A DNA stretch of 20,323 bases from a virus, in IMG/VR virus record IMGVR_UViG_3300044996_000064, positions 1-20,323 of that record. One strand, 5' to 3'. Positions 8,637 to 15,954 of the stretch are shown one piece after another. Numbering within the stretch: the first letter of the stretch is position 1; each line of letters starts with the position of its first letter. The notes beneath the pieces were generated by a model, which was not told the origin of the DNA, did no database searches, and saw only the letters and a list, made by a program, of their open reading frames with translations. A program made the position numbers and the translations under genes.

Positions 8637-8930
8637 TTACGTCGGCCCATTGGGCCGGATTTGGCGGTAGTTGTTGACCACGACAAGCGCATTGGCCGCC
8701 ATCGCCAGCGCCGCCGCGCCCGTGACCCAGGAATGGTCCATGGTCACAACCGCCCAGGCAATGCCAAGATGGATCGCCATCTTGGGAACGACCCACCAGC
8801 GCCCGAGCTTCATCGCCAGCCGCATGACCGGGTTAAGCTCGCTGCCGCCTTGGCCGATGACGCGATTGGTCGTCCACCAGTCGGCAAGACCGACTAGGAC
8901 GGCGAAGATGGCGACGATAATTTCCATCAT
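8637..8930 (-). CDS. Small three-TM membrane protein, DUF5658-like
   Basis: A 97-residue integral membrane protein with helices at about residues 3-18, 45-63 and 68-86. Between the first two lies DWWTTNRVIGQGGSELNPVM, which resembles the D-x-x-T-T...E-x-N-P signature of DUF5658-type small membrane proteins. Function is unknown; in a phage late operon a holin, antiholin or superinfection-exclusion role is possible. Two adjacent ATGs mark the start (8930 and 8927), with AGGA about 12 bases upstream of the first. The following gene has its own strong ribosome site 30 bases after this stop. Assignment of the domain is from memory of the motif only. Confidence 0.7.
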   Translation of the reverse strand: MMEIIVAIFAVLVGLADWWTTNRVIGQGGSELNPVMRLAMKLGRWWVVPKMAIHLGIAWAVVTMDHSWVTGAAALAMAANALVVVNNYRQIRPNGPT

Positions 8931-8982
8931 GGCGCACCCATTTCCTGATTGTGCCTGGCGTGTTGATTTGTCGTGAGGGTAC

Positions 8983-9453
8983 TCATATGTTCACCGCCGC
9001 GACTGCATCAGCGGTTAGAAGGTCGCGCGTCCTGTCGAGGATTCTTTGGTAATAGGCCCGCAGTTCGCTGGTTTTCTTCTCCCTCTCGGCAGCGCGATCC
9101 GGCGACAACGCGAATGGCCCGTACTCTGCATGGAGCCTGAGAATGTCCGTTTCGAGATACGCCTTAATGCGCTTGGTAGTCTCGTTCTCTTCGCGCGCTG
9201 CTACATAAGCAACTCGCTCTTCGTCCGATGTGGGCGGCAGTTCTCTAGCGGCCAAAGCAATCTTGTCCGCTCGCTCAGAGACGCGCCTGACCACGTTTGC
9301 CGAGGTCTCGCGCAAAGGACCAGCGAGAAGCCATGCGACGACGCCGCCATACTTATCTTGATTCATCGCGGCGACGCGCATCTCGTCGAGATTGATTCGA
9401 GCAACGACATCTTGAGTGTCGTCGCGCGTGATTGTGATTGTGATTGCGGGCAT
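8983..9453 (-). CDS. Unknown phage protein, helical
   Basis: A 156-residue protein that I do not recognise. It begins with a beta-like MPAITITITRDD segment and continues as charged helices rich in Glu, Arg and Ala (about residues 55-150, for example EENETTKRIKAYLETDIL). There are no membrane segments or cysteines. ATG 9453 has AGGAGAGG just upstream and follows the fibre stop by 9 bases, so it is translated right after the tail fibre. That position is often used by fibre-assembly or capping proteins, but nothing in the sequence proves such a role. Confidence 0.75.
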   Translation of the reverse strand: MPAITITITRDDTQDVVARINLDEMRVAAMNQDKYGGVVAWLLAGPLRETSANVVRRVSERADKIALAARELPPTSDEERVAYVAAREENETTKRIKAYLETDILRLHAEYGPFALSPDRAAEREKKTSELRAYYQRILDRTRDLLTADAVAAVNI

Positions 9454-9462
9454 GTGCCTCTC

Positions 9463-10761
9463 CTAATGACGTAGTCCACCGCTAAACCAGTAGTAACGGT
9501 CGCTTCCTACTCCGCCAGCGTTCACATTGATCGTCTTGGTGTTATTGTAGAACTGCGATTGCTGCACAGCAGTGTCGCCAGCGTCCATGTCGGCGTGAGA
9601 TACGCACCAGTTCAAGCCGAAATAGCCGGTATCCGACATCGTATATGCATGCAAAAGGCCGTGGCATCGATAACGCGCGTTCGATGTCCATATGCCGAGC
9701 CAATTCAATTTGTGATTAGCAACAAAGCCATTGAAACTTGGACTGCCTGAGAACTCATACACGCCAGTCACCGGGGCCGTGAATGTCCCAGTGGCATTGT
9801 TGAAGTTGTTACCAACGTCGATGGCTTCGCTATGAGCTTCCGTGTGATTGTAAGTGGTGCCGTCGCCCGTGACGTTTGAGGCGCCAGCCGAAGCAGAAAT
9901 GAAGTATGGCTGCTTCGGCATTGTGACGCAACCATTCGGGTCAATGTCGATGGCTTTCGCGCCGGCAGTCACGATGCCGATGTTGTTTGTGCCGACAACG
10001 TAAATGCCACAATCAGGGTCGCCATTGAACGACAGACCGGGATTGCTAAGAGACCCGCTCGAAGCGAGAATCATGGAGCCGTTGGAATATCCGCTGCTAA
10101 TTCCAATAACGGTCGCACTCGAAACATCGAGAGTCCCGCGCACAAGAAGCTGAGCGCCCGTCGCGAAGCTCTCGATGAACCCGCTCGCATGAGTCTCGAT
10201 GCCGTTATTGACAAAGGTCGCGCCCGAATTGATTTGGAACGTCGCGCCCGAGGCAAAAATCTCCGTCGCGCCAGAACCATGCGTCTCGGAGCCGTTGTTA
10301 GTGACGGTCGCAGCCGAGTTGATGGTGATGGCCGCTCCCGAGGCAAAGACTTCGGTGCTGCCAGAACCATGCGTTTCGGCGCCGTTGTTGGTGACAGTTG
10401 CGGCTGAATTGATGGTGATGGCCGCGCCCGAAGCAAAGACTTCGGTGCTGCCGGAGCCATGCGTTTCGGCCGCATTGTTGGTGATCGTCGAGCCTGTCCC
10501 GAATGTTTCGGAAAACCCCGATCCATGCGTCTCCGTGCCGTGATTGACAAGCGTGGAACCGGACGGGATGGTCAGGGTCTTGCCCGTTACCATCGTGAAA
10601 CTGCCGGCGCTCGACGCATCGTAGCCGCCGAAAGACACATTCGCCGTCAACGGGAAGGCAACCGACGTGCCATTGCCGGTGATTTGCGTGAAGGATGCGT
10701 TGAGATCGGCGGCCGTCAGGACTTCGCCGGCAATCCAGGTTTTATAGACCGAAATGGCCAT
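9463..10761 (-). CDS. Tail fibre with 30-residue repeats and C1q-like tip
   Basis: A 432-residue fibre, probably trimeric and host-binding. Residues 1-30 (YKTWIAGEVLTAADLNASF) resemble N-terminal virion-attachment segments of phage fibres. Residues 61-202 form five repeats (30, 22, 30, 30, 30 residues), each with an ETH-G/A-SG motif. Residues about 238-285 contain SFNGDPDCGIY, a motif common in phage fibres (usually GDTDTGIY). Residues about 286-432 look like a C1q/TNF-type jelly roll, with GTFTAPVTGVYEFS and a closing DRYYWFSGGL. Start ATG 10761 overlaps the nozzle stop by one base (TAATG), with GGAG 8 bases upstream. Being next to the nozzle gene supports a tail-fibre role. The repeats have a DNA counterpart listed separately. 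Confidence 0.88.
   Translation of the reverse strand: MAISVYKTWIAGEVLTAADLNASFTQITGNGTSVAFPLTANVSFGGYDASSAGSFTMVTGKTLTIPSGSTLVNHGTETHGSGFSETFGTGSTITNNAAETHGSGSTEVFASGAAITINSAATVTNNGAETHGSGSTEVFASGAAITINSAATVTNNGSETHGSGATEIFASGATFQINSGATFVNNGIETHASGFIESFATGAQLLVRGTLDVSSATVIGISSGYSNGSMILASSGSLSNPGLSFNGDPDCGIYVVGTNNIGIVTAGAKAIDIDPNGCVTMPKQPYFISASAGASNVTGDGTTYNHTEAHSEAIDVGNNFNNATGTFTAPVTGVYEFSGSPSFNGFVANHKLNWLGIWTSNARYRCHGLLHAYTMSDTGYFGLNWCVSHADMDAGDTAVQQSQFYNNTKTINVNAGGVGSDRYYWFSGGLRH
10156..10581. repeat. 90-bp tandem repeats inside the tail-fibre gene
   Basis: Tandem units run at an exact 90-bp period: the anchor word CCAGAACCAT (plus strand) or its close variants falls at 10181, 10271, 10361 and 10451, then 66 bp later at 10517. 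The shorter unit lacks 24 bp (8 codons). The two units at 10246-10335 and 10336-10425 encode 30-residue segments that differ at only three residues. The frame is kept throughout, so copy number can change without breaking the fibre, a plausible route to fibre-length variation. Confidence 0.9.
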
Positions 10762-12347
10762 TAGGGATTCTCCGACGAAACAGCGCCCGGAATCACCATA
10801 GCAGATATAGTGTGAATTTCTATATCTTCGCTAGGCGTTGAGTGCGTGAGGGCGAATTGAACGGCCCGGAATTCGCCGCCGGTCTCGATGTCCTTGAACA
10901 CGTCCACGTAGCGGTTGCCGGCCAAGACCGACGTTCCCAGGGTAAAATTGCCGCTTGAGATCGTGCCGAGCGCGTCGCCGCCCTGGCCGGTGATGGTTTC
11001 GGTCTGCGCCTGATTGCTATCCCTCGTCCATCGGAACGTGGTGTCGCCGCCATTGCGCGGGAAAAATCCCACTGCGACAAAACTCAAGGTCTTCTTGATG
11101 TGCGGCGACCCGTAGGTCAGGAAGGGCAACTGAACATTCGTGGTGATCCCGGTCGTTGAATCGATTGCGCGCTCCAACTGATTGAGCTTGCGCAGATAGC
11201 CGTCGTAGCAACCGGCAATCGGGACGGCGTGGTTGTTGTTGCCGGCGTCCACCAACATGCCGAGGCTGCAAACCGCAATGGCGTCCCAATAAGACCACCG
11301 CACCGGATTGAATCTGAAGTCCATGAGCAAGATCAGATTGTTGGTCGCACTCGATCCAATCGGCAGCGTAATGTACGTGACCCCGTAGGCGCTGATGGTC
11401 TTTGCCCAAGCCTTCTTGATTTGGGACAGATTCACGTTGTCGCGCAGATAGCCGTCAATCGGCGCCGACAACGATGCCGCGTTAAAGTCGCCGTAGTTGG
11501 CCGTCGCCGCGAGAGACCGAATTGAGCCATCGTGGGCAACGAACCCGAGATCGTCGCCGAACCGGAAGATGCCGTTGTGGCAAGCCGCGCCAAGCCCGTC
11601 GATGAAGGTCTTGCGCGCGAAATCCGACGACGTGGACCCGCTGATTTGGTGGATGCTGCCCTTGTAAGGCCCCTTGAACACGAACAAGAAATCCTTGTGC
11701 GAGGCGATTCCAGTGATGCGGTCGCCGTCGTTCGGGTCAATGTCGATGCTGCCGGAGCCGCCGCCGGTCCAATCGTTCGGGTCAAGCTGCACCGAATAAT
11801 AGAGCCGCGACGGCTGCGACGGGACGCCTGCCGCCCATGCGCGATTTTTGTGGGTCACACCGAAAGAGAACGTCGGCGGCGAACCGCTCAGATTGCCGGC
11901 GGTCGTTTGATCGTACTTTTTGGGTACGTCCGTGCCGCTGTCGTTCGCCATGATGAGGTAATCTTCGAAGACGAAGCAGCACGGCGTCGCGCCGCTGGTC
12001 ATGCCGGTGAGAATGTCGGCAAACACGCCGTCGGCATTGTCGGCCTTGATCTTGGTGCCGACGTGAACGATGCGCTTTTGGGTTGCCGTGCCCGACGTGC
12101 CGATTTTCCAGAAATCGAAACAGGACGTGATCGGGGCGCCGGACTCCAGGGCCGACGAATTGATTTTCGTCGTGCCGCCCATCTTGCGCGGCCCGCCATC
12201 AAGCTCGTATTGGATGTTCTTGGCGTCCGTCAGAAACGGGATGACAAGCTGCCCGGCGCCGTCAGGCGCGGCATCGTACATAGGCCCAAGGTCGGTTGCC
12301 CACCCGCCGCCGAAAAGGTGCCTCACGAATACGTCGGACGAGGGCAT
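10761..12347 (-). CDS. Tail nozzle / beta-propeller-like neck protein
   Basis: A 528-residue protein resembling the nozzle proteins of SU10-type podoviruses and P22 gp10-like tail hub proteins. The N-terminal PFLTDAKNIQYELDGGPRKM segment, the middle SRLYYSVQLDPNDW followed by SIDIDPNDGDRITGI, and the SHKDFLFVFKGPYKGSIHQI strand are hallmarks of these propeller-like proteins, which close the tail channel below the adaptor. The C-terminal third is beta-rich (for example TTFRWTRDSNQAQ). Start ATG 12347 follows the adaptor stop by 6 bases with GGAG 9 bases upstream; the stop overlaps the fibre start. The order adaptor-nozzle-fibre strongly supports the call. Confidence 0.83.
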   Translation of the reverse strand: MPSSDVFVRHLFGGGWATDLGPMYDAAPDGAGQLVIPFLTDAKNIQYELDGGPRKMGGTTKINSSALESGAPITSCFDFWKIGTSGTATQKRIVHVGTKIKADNADGVFADILTGMTSGATPCCFVFEDYLIMANDSGTDVPKKYDQTTAGNLSGSPPTFSFGVTHKNRAWAAGVPSQPSRLYYSVQLDPNDWTGGGSGSIDIDPNDGDRITGIASHKDFLFVFKGPYKGSIHQISGSTSSDFARKTFIDGLGAACHNGIFRFGDDLGFVAHDGSIRSLAATANYGDFNAASLSAPIDGYLRDNVNLSQIKKAWAKTISAYGVTYITLPIGSSATNNLILLMDFRFNPVRWSYWDAIAVCSLGMLVDAGNNNHAVPIAGCYDGYLRKLNQLERAIDSTTGITTNVQLPFLTYGSPHIKKTLSFVAVGFFPRNGGDTTFRWTRDSNQAQTETITGQGGDALGTISSGNFTLGTSVLAGNRYVDVFKDIETGGEFRAVQFALTHSTPSEDIEIHTISAMVIPGAVSSENP

Positions 12348-12353
12348 TGCTCA

Positions 12354-13373
12354 CTACTCCATCCGATCAAACTTGCCGTTGAGATCGTAACGGCGGCTGA
12401 CGCCCGAGCGCCACGGAGACTGAGCGGCGCGCGCGTAGCCGCTGCGGCGCGGCTGAATGCGCGGCCTTGGGGCGCCGATTTCCTGATCGACGGCCATTCG
12501 GGACATGAAATCGACGTACTCGGTTTTCACATCTTGGGAGCGCGTGTCGTCCTTTTTGTCCCGATACCAGTTGTAGAGCGCATGCAGGACGATGGCGAAG
12601 CGATAGCGCAGATAGACAATCGGCTCGTCGCTGTCGCTCGAAAGCGCGGCCGAAGCCGCGCCGGCGCTGGTCACAACAAGATTGCTGGTGATGTAGCTGT
12701 ACGGAATGGCATAGGCCGAGTCCGGGTAGCTGCTGAATTTGATCTTGCGAACCGGCGTCGTGTTGCCGCTGAAAGGCAAATCAATGATGGTCGCGACGCG
12801 CGGCCGTCCCGAAATGTCGTTGTTCGGGAACCGACGGCGAAATTCCGTCCGGCCCACCAAAGACACAGACGCATTGTCATCGAAATTCGACACCGAAACG
12901 GGACGCTTGAAATCCGAGGCGAGCGCGTATTCGTCCTCGAAATAGACATAGGTCCCGCCGCTCACGTCGCTGCCGACGTAGCTGCTTGCCAGGGTCGCCG
13001 ACGTGTCTGATGCCACGCTGGAAATCTCATAGATCGGCGACGTGCCGTTGATCTTGATTTTCCCGCCCGCGCGCATGTTCGCGACGCTGAAGGCGTTGTT
13101 GGTGTTCCATGCCGTGCTGCTTCCGGTCAGCGCCGTGCCACCCTTCGAAACCGAAAGCGTTCCGGTCGAATACGGCGCTTGCGTGACAAGCACGGCCCGG
13201 CGTTCGGCCCAGGGGACTTTTTCGTCGAAACCGATGTGCATGTCCTGAAGCGCGATGTTGATGTAGCGCTTCGCTTGGACGATGGTCGCGGTTCCGCCGG
13301 TGTCCGCCCTGATGCGGTTCATCAAGTCGGTGTAGAGATCGGAGAAGGTGGTAGGCGTCGTCGTTGACGACAT
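12354..13373 (-). CDS. Head-tail adaptor protein (SU10 adaptor-like)
   Basis: A 339-residue protein whose start TFSDLYTDLMNRIRADTG, followed by a helix AKRYINIALQDMHIGFD and beta segments (STGTLSVSKGGTALTG), matches the adaptor family that attaches under the portal dodecamer in short-tailed phages. The middle contains an inserted beta domain (residues about 70-150) and the C-terminal part has a helix LRYRFAIVLHALYNWYRDKK typical of the adaptor core, then a basic Arg-rich tail. Start ATG 13373 has AAGGGGG 8 bases upstream. It lies directly before the nozzle gene, as in related genomes. Confidence comes from pattern plus order. Confidence 0.85.
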   Translation of the reverse strand: MSSTTTPTTFSDLYTDLMNRIRADTGGTATIVQAKRYINIALQDMHIGFDEKVPWAERRAVLVTQAPYSTGTLSVSKGGTALTGSSTAWNTNNAFSVANMRAGGKIKINGTSPIYEISSVASDTSATLASSYVGSDVSGGTYVYFEDEYALASDFKRPVSVSNFDDNASVSLVGRTEFRRRFPNNDISGRPRVATIIDLPFSGNTTPVRKIKFSSYPDSAYAIPYSYITSNLVVTSAGAASAALSSDSDEPIVYLRYRFAIVLHALYNWYRDKKDDTRSQDVKTEYVDFMSRMAVDQEIGAPRPRIQPRRSGYARAAQSPWRSGVSRRYDLNGKFDRME

Positions 13374-13386
13374 GGCGGCTACCCCC

Positions 13387-13791
13387 TTATGCGCTTAGCC
13401 GTAGCTTTGCGTCGATGAGGATGGAGTACGTGCCGCTGGTTCCGCCGCTGGCGACGGTCAGCAAGAGATCGCCGGTTCCGTCGTTGATCTTCGGGTCCTT
13501 GAGCGGGCCGTTTTCGTCGAAGCACAGCTTTCCCGTACCGGACAAGTACGCCGCCACGTTGTCCGTGCCGTGATCCCACGACAGATCGACCGACTTGTGT
13601 GTGGCCGACACCGAGAACTGAATTCCGGTGATGTCGATGGCAAGAGGTTCGAGCCCCCTGACATCCGTCAGCGCCGATTTGTCGATCTTGACGACGTTCG
13701 ACTCGCCTGTGCCGTCGGATCGGCCGAGCAGCAAGATCGAATAGTGCGTCCCGGTGTTGACGAGGACAATCGACGAAACGGTGTCAGCCAC
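13387..13791 (-). CDS. Small beta-rich structural protein, unknown
   Basis: A 134-residue protein with alternating hydrophobic strands (SSIVLVNTGTHYSILLLG, DLLLTVASGGTSGTYSILI) and a SDGTGESNVVKIDKSAL segment that I recall from unassigned virion proteins near the head-tail junction of podoviruses. There are no membrane helices. GTG 13791 is the start, with GGGGGTGAG just upstream. Its place between head and adaptor genes suggests a head-decoration or neck role; this is inference. Confidence 0.75.
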   Translation of the reverse strand: MADTVSSIVLVNTGTHYSILLLGRSDGTGESNVVKIDKSALTDVRGLEPLAIDITGIQFSVSATHKSVDLSWDHGTDNVAAYLSGTGKLCFDENGPLKDPKINDGTGDLLLTVASGGTSGTYSILIDAKLRLSA

Positions 13792-13806
13792 GGCTCACCC
13801 CCAAAC

Positions 13807-14541
13807 CTACCGACGAAGCATCGCCGGCATGGGCGGCATGGACGCGGGCGCCGGCTCGGGAGCTTCGTCCCGAATGGCGTTCACGCTCGCCTGCTTGGCC
13901 GCGTCCCGATCAGCCTTGATCTTCTTCGTCAATTCCAGGGTTTCCGCGTCGATCCCCTCGCGCTCGTCGTCCGACATGACGTTGCGGACTTCGACGTTGC
14001 CGGGGATGTAGATGCTCTTGCCGGGAATCTGCGCGTTGTCCATGCTCAGTTCGCCGGCGCCGCCGCGCGGCCGATAGACTTCGATGTTGGCCACGTCGCG
14101 TTCGAGGCCGCCGAACGTCTCGCCGCTGGCATGCAGGCGCAGGCGAAGGTTCTTCCACTTGAGAACCTTGGGCTTGTTGCGGGCTTCCCAAGCGCGGAGC
14201 TTGTCGATGGCACCGGGCGGATTGCGGCGCATTTCCGCCTGGGTCGGCATGCCGGACGTGATTTCGTCCCGCAGCTTCTTCTCGGCGGCCAGCGCGTCTT
14301 TCATGGTCTCGGACGAAAACTTCTGCGGCTCCTTGGTGTCGAGGATTTCCTTGATCTTCCGACGACGCATCGCCGCTTCTTGAGGGGCCTTCGACGCGCC
14401 GGTGATGAAGGCCGGCTGCTGAGCCGCCGCCTCAAGCTGGCGCAATTCTTCCTTGTGTTCGCGGACTTCGTGCGGACGCAGAAGGACGGGAGCCGCCTTC
14501 GGCTTCTCGGGAATGGTCTGTTCCAAATCCAAGGTCGTCAT
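13807..14541 (-). CDS. Unknown phage protein, charged
   Basis: A 244-residue protein that I do not recognise. I place the start at ATG 14541 (MTTLDLEQTIPEKPK) because it has an AGGGGG site 5 bases upstream and follows the previous stop by 22 bases; longer readings overlap that gene. The N-terminal half is helical with many Lys, Glu and Arg. Residues about 130-200 form a probable beta domain (KVLKWKNLRLRLHASGE, IEVYRPRGGAGE, GKSIYIPGNVEVRNVMSDDE). The C-terminus is Ala/Pro/Met-rich and looks disordered. Recurrent 'IPG...V...V' wording suggests a structural role, but no function is claimed. Confidence 0.75.
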   Translation of the reverse strand: MTTLDLEQTIPEKPKAAPVLLRPHEVREHKEELRQLEAAAQQPAFITGASKAPQEAAMRRRKIKEILDTKEPQKFSSETMKDALAAEKKLRDEITSGMPTQAEMRRNPPGAIDKLRAWEARNKPKVLKWKNLRLRLHASGETFGGLERDVANIEVYRPRGGAGELSMDNAQIPGKSIYIPGNVEVRNVMSDDEREGIDAETLELTKKIKADRDAAKQASVNAIRDEAPEPAPASMPPMPAMLRR

Positions 14542-14563
14542 TCGAGCCCCCTGCGCCAAACGG

Positions 14564-15514
14564 TTAGGTGATCGCCAGAAGCAACGTGCCGCCGGCCGTG
14601 CCGCCGGAACCAAGCTGCATCACATAGTTTTCGGCAAGCTCGGCCGTCGTGGCGCCGAACGTATCGACGCCCTTCGTGACCTTGCTGCTGAAACGGTTGT
14701 CCAAGAACAAGACCGCGCTGGCGGTCGTGATGCCCGAGCCGTCGAAGCCGATGCTGATGGCCGTGCCGGTCGAGATCATGTTGCAGCGACGAACGATGAT
14801 GTCGTTGCTCAGCGCGCCGAACTGATTGGCGATGGCCCAGGTGCCGTTGGTATGGATGTAAACGCAGTCCTCGATGACCGAGCGAAGCGTTCCTTCCATG
14901 CTGATCGCCGGACCCTGCGCGCCGTCGCTCTCGAACGTGCATTGAGCGATCTTGACGTTCGCCGCGCCGGAGACGGTGCCGGACGTGCCGATCTGCTTGA
15001 TGGCGATGGTGCTGGTACTCGCGGCCGGCGTCGCCATATCGAAATAGCAGTCGTGGATGTGCAGGCCGTGTGCCGCGACCGAGAAGTCGATGCAGACCTG
15101 GGCCGTCGTCCCGATCAGATTGAGGTTCGCCACTTCGATGTCGGCCGCCGTGACGTTCATCAGTTCGTCGGCGGTGCCAGTGATGTCGATGACCGTCTTC
15201 TGCCGGAAGATGTTGCCCTTGCCCGCCGGCAGGCCGGTGATGGTGATGCCGGCCTTGCTCATCGCCAGGGACGCGGTGATCGTGTGGGTGCCCGGCAGCA
15301 AGACGATGACTTCGCCGGCGCTGGCCGTCGCATTGGTGATGGCCTGCGCGATGGTGCGAAGCGCCTTCTCGGGCGACAGGCCGTCGTTCTGGTCCGAGGC
15401 CGAATAGCTCAGGCCGGCGACCGTGTAGGTCGCGCCCGGCGCAACCCAATGAATCTTGCCGGCCGTCTCGGGCAGGAAGCCCCACTGAGTTCCGTAGCTG
15501 GTCAGAATGGCCAT
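14564..15514 (-). CDS. Right-handed beta-helix protein (pectate-lyase-like fold)
   Basis: A 316-residue protein with the marks of a parallel beta-helix: an entry region NDGLSPEKALRTIAQAI, then GEVIVLLPGTHTITASLAM, and regular strand-turn repeats (for example AGITITGLPAG, ADIEVANLNLIG, LHIHDCYFDMA, VKIAQCTFESDG, IIVRRCNMIS). Such folds occur in tailspikes and in capsid-decorating proteins; catalytic Asp/Glu pairs cannot be confirmed by eye. It sits between the capsid and adaptor genes rather than beside the fibre, so a head-surface or depolymerase role is equally possible. ATG 15514 has AGGAG 8 bases upstream. Confidence 0.8.
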   Translation of the reverse strand: MAILTSYGTQWGFLPETAGKIHWVAPGATYTVAGLSYSASDQNDGLSPEKALRTIAQAITNATASAGEVIVLLPGTHTITASLAMSKAGITITGLPAGKGNIFRQKTVIDITGTADELMNVTAADIEVANLNLIGTTAQVCIDFSVAAHGLHIHDCYFDMATPAASTSTIAIKQIGTSGTVSGAANVKIAQCTFESDGAQGPAISMEGTLRSVIEDCVYIHTNGTWAIANQFGALSNDIIVRRCNMISTGTAISIGFDGSGITTASAVLFLDNRFSSKVTKGVDTFGATTAELAENYVMQLGSGGTAGGTLLLAIT

Positions 15515-15515
15515 G

Positions 15516-15947
15516 TCACTTGCTCCTGCTCAATATCTTTCGAAGGAAGCCCTTCTTCTCGTCGCCGGCCTTCAAAGGCCCTGCGGCTTGAGAAGGCTGT
15601 TGCAGCGCGGAACCCCGTTCGACCGATTCCCCGGCTGTGCCTTCCCCGGCAGCCCCGGCGGCGTCATGGTCTTGATCGTCAGGCCGAGACCATTCCCGCC
15701 CTGAGCCTTCGGCGTCGATCCCTTGCCCGTCGATGCGTTCGCCTTCCGGCTCGGGAATTCGCTGTAGTTCTGGTTCGCCACAGTTGGCCTCCACCGAGAG
15801 AGTGCTGAGTGTCCCGTTCAAGCTCGCCAGCGTGTCCCGTATCAAGGCCGCCGCCCGTCCCGAATATCGCGCCGCGACGGTCGCCGTCCCGCTGATCGGG
15901 ATGACAACCGTCGCCTCGCGCGCGGCGGCAGGGGGGAGGGGGACCAC
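15516..15947 (-). CDS. Alternative overlapping frame after the capsid gene
   Basis: A 143-codon frame starting at GTG 15947, 7 bases after the capsid stop, with no Shine-Dalgarno. Its first about 55 codons look coding (high G/C at third positions; VVPLPPAAAREATVVIPISG then GTATVAARYSGRAAALIRD), but from about 15780 on the frame loses that bias just where the other frame gains it. The end (KKGFLRKILSRSK) is basic. It could be a real gene coupled to the capsid stop, or a capsid extension reached by +1 frameshift (see findings), or chance. It cannot coexist with the 69-residue gene as an ordinary pair. Confidence 0.35.
   Translation of the reverse strand: MVPLPPAAAREATVVIPISGTATVAARYSGRAAALIRDTLASLNGTLSTLSVEANCGEPELQRIPEPEGERIDGQGIDAEGSGREWSRPDDQDHDAAGAAGEGTAGESVERGSALQQPSQAAGPLKAGDEKKGFLRKILSRSK
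15572..15781 (-). CDS. Small unknown protein, Pro/Gly/Lys-rich
   Basis: A 69-residue protein starting at GTG 15781 with an excellent GGAGG 6 bases upstream. Codon third positions are mostly G or C, as in the flanking genes, while the competing overlapping frame is much less biased here. It starts MANQNYSEFPSRK and continues basic and Pro/Gly-rich (LTIKTMTPPGLPGKAQPG); no domain recognised. It completely overlaps a longer frame (15516-15947), so one of the two is spurious or both are used. I favour this one because of its ribosome site. Confidence 0.58.
   Translation of the reverse strand: MANQNYSEFPSRKANASTGKGSTPKAQGGNGLGLTIKTMTPPGLPGKAQPGNRSNGVPRCNSLLKPQGL
15811..15891. repeat. Cluster of four GTCCCG motifs at 23, 23 and 29 bp spacing
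   Basis: In the gap after the capsid gene, GTCCCG occurs at 15811, 15834, 15857 and 15886 on the plus strand. The first two copies share more (GTCCCGT, then TCAAG and CGCC at about the same offset). The 23-bp spacing is not a multiple of three, so it is not a protein repeat. Whether it binds anything is unknown. Confidence 0.4.
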
Positions 15948-15954
15948 CGCCGGA

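Noticed and set aside
11532-13010. 492-codon open frame on the plus strand opposite the nozzle and adaptor genes
   Set aside because: It is antisense to two well-supported genes and is rich in Arg, Ala and Val as expected of a GC-rich shadow frame.
14453-15808. 451-codon plus-strand frame opposite the beta-helix gene
   Set aside because: Arg/Asp-rich shadow composition, crosses several real gene boundaries and has no recognisable motif.
15926-15943. G-run (plus strand) after the capsid gene as a possible G-quadruplex
   Set aside because: Only two long G-runs are present, not four.
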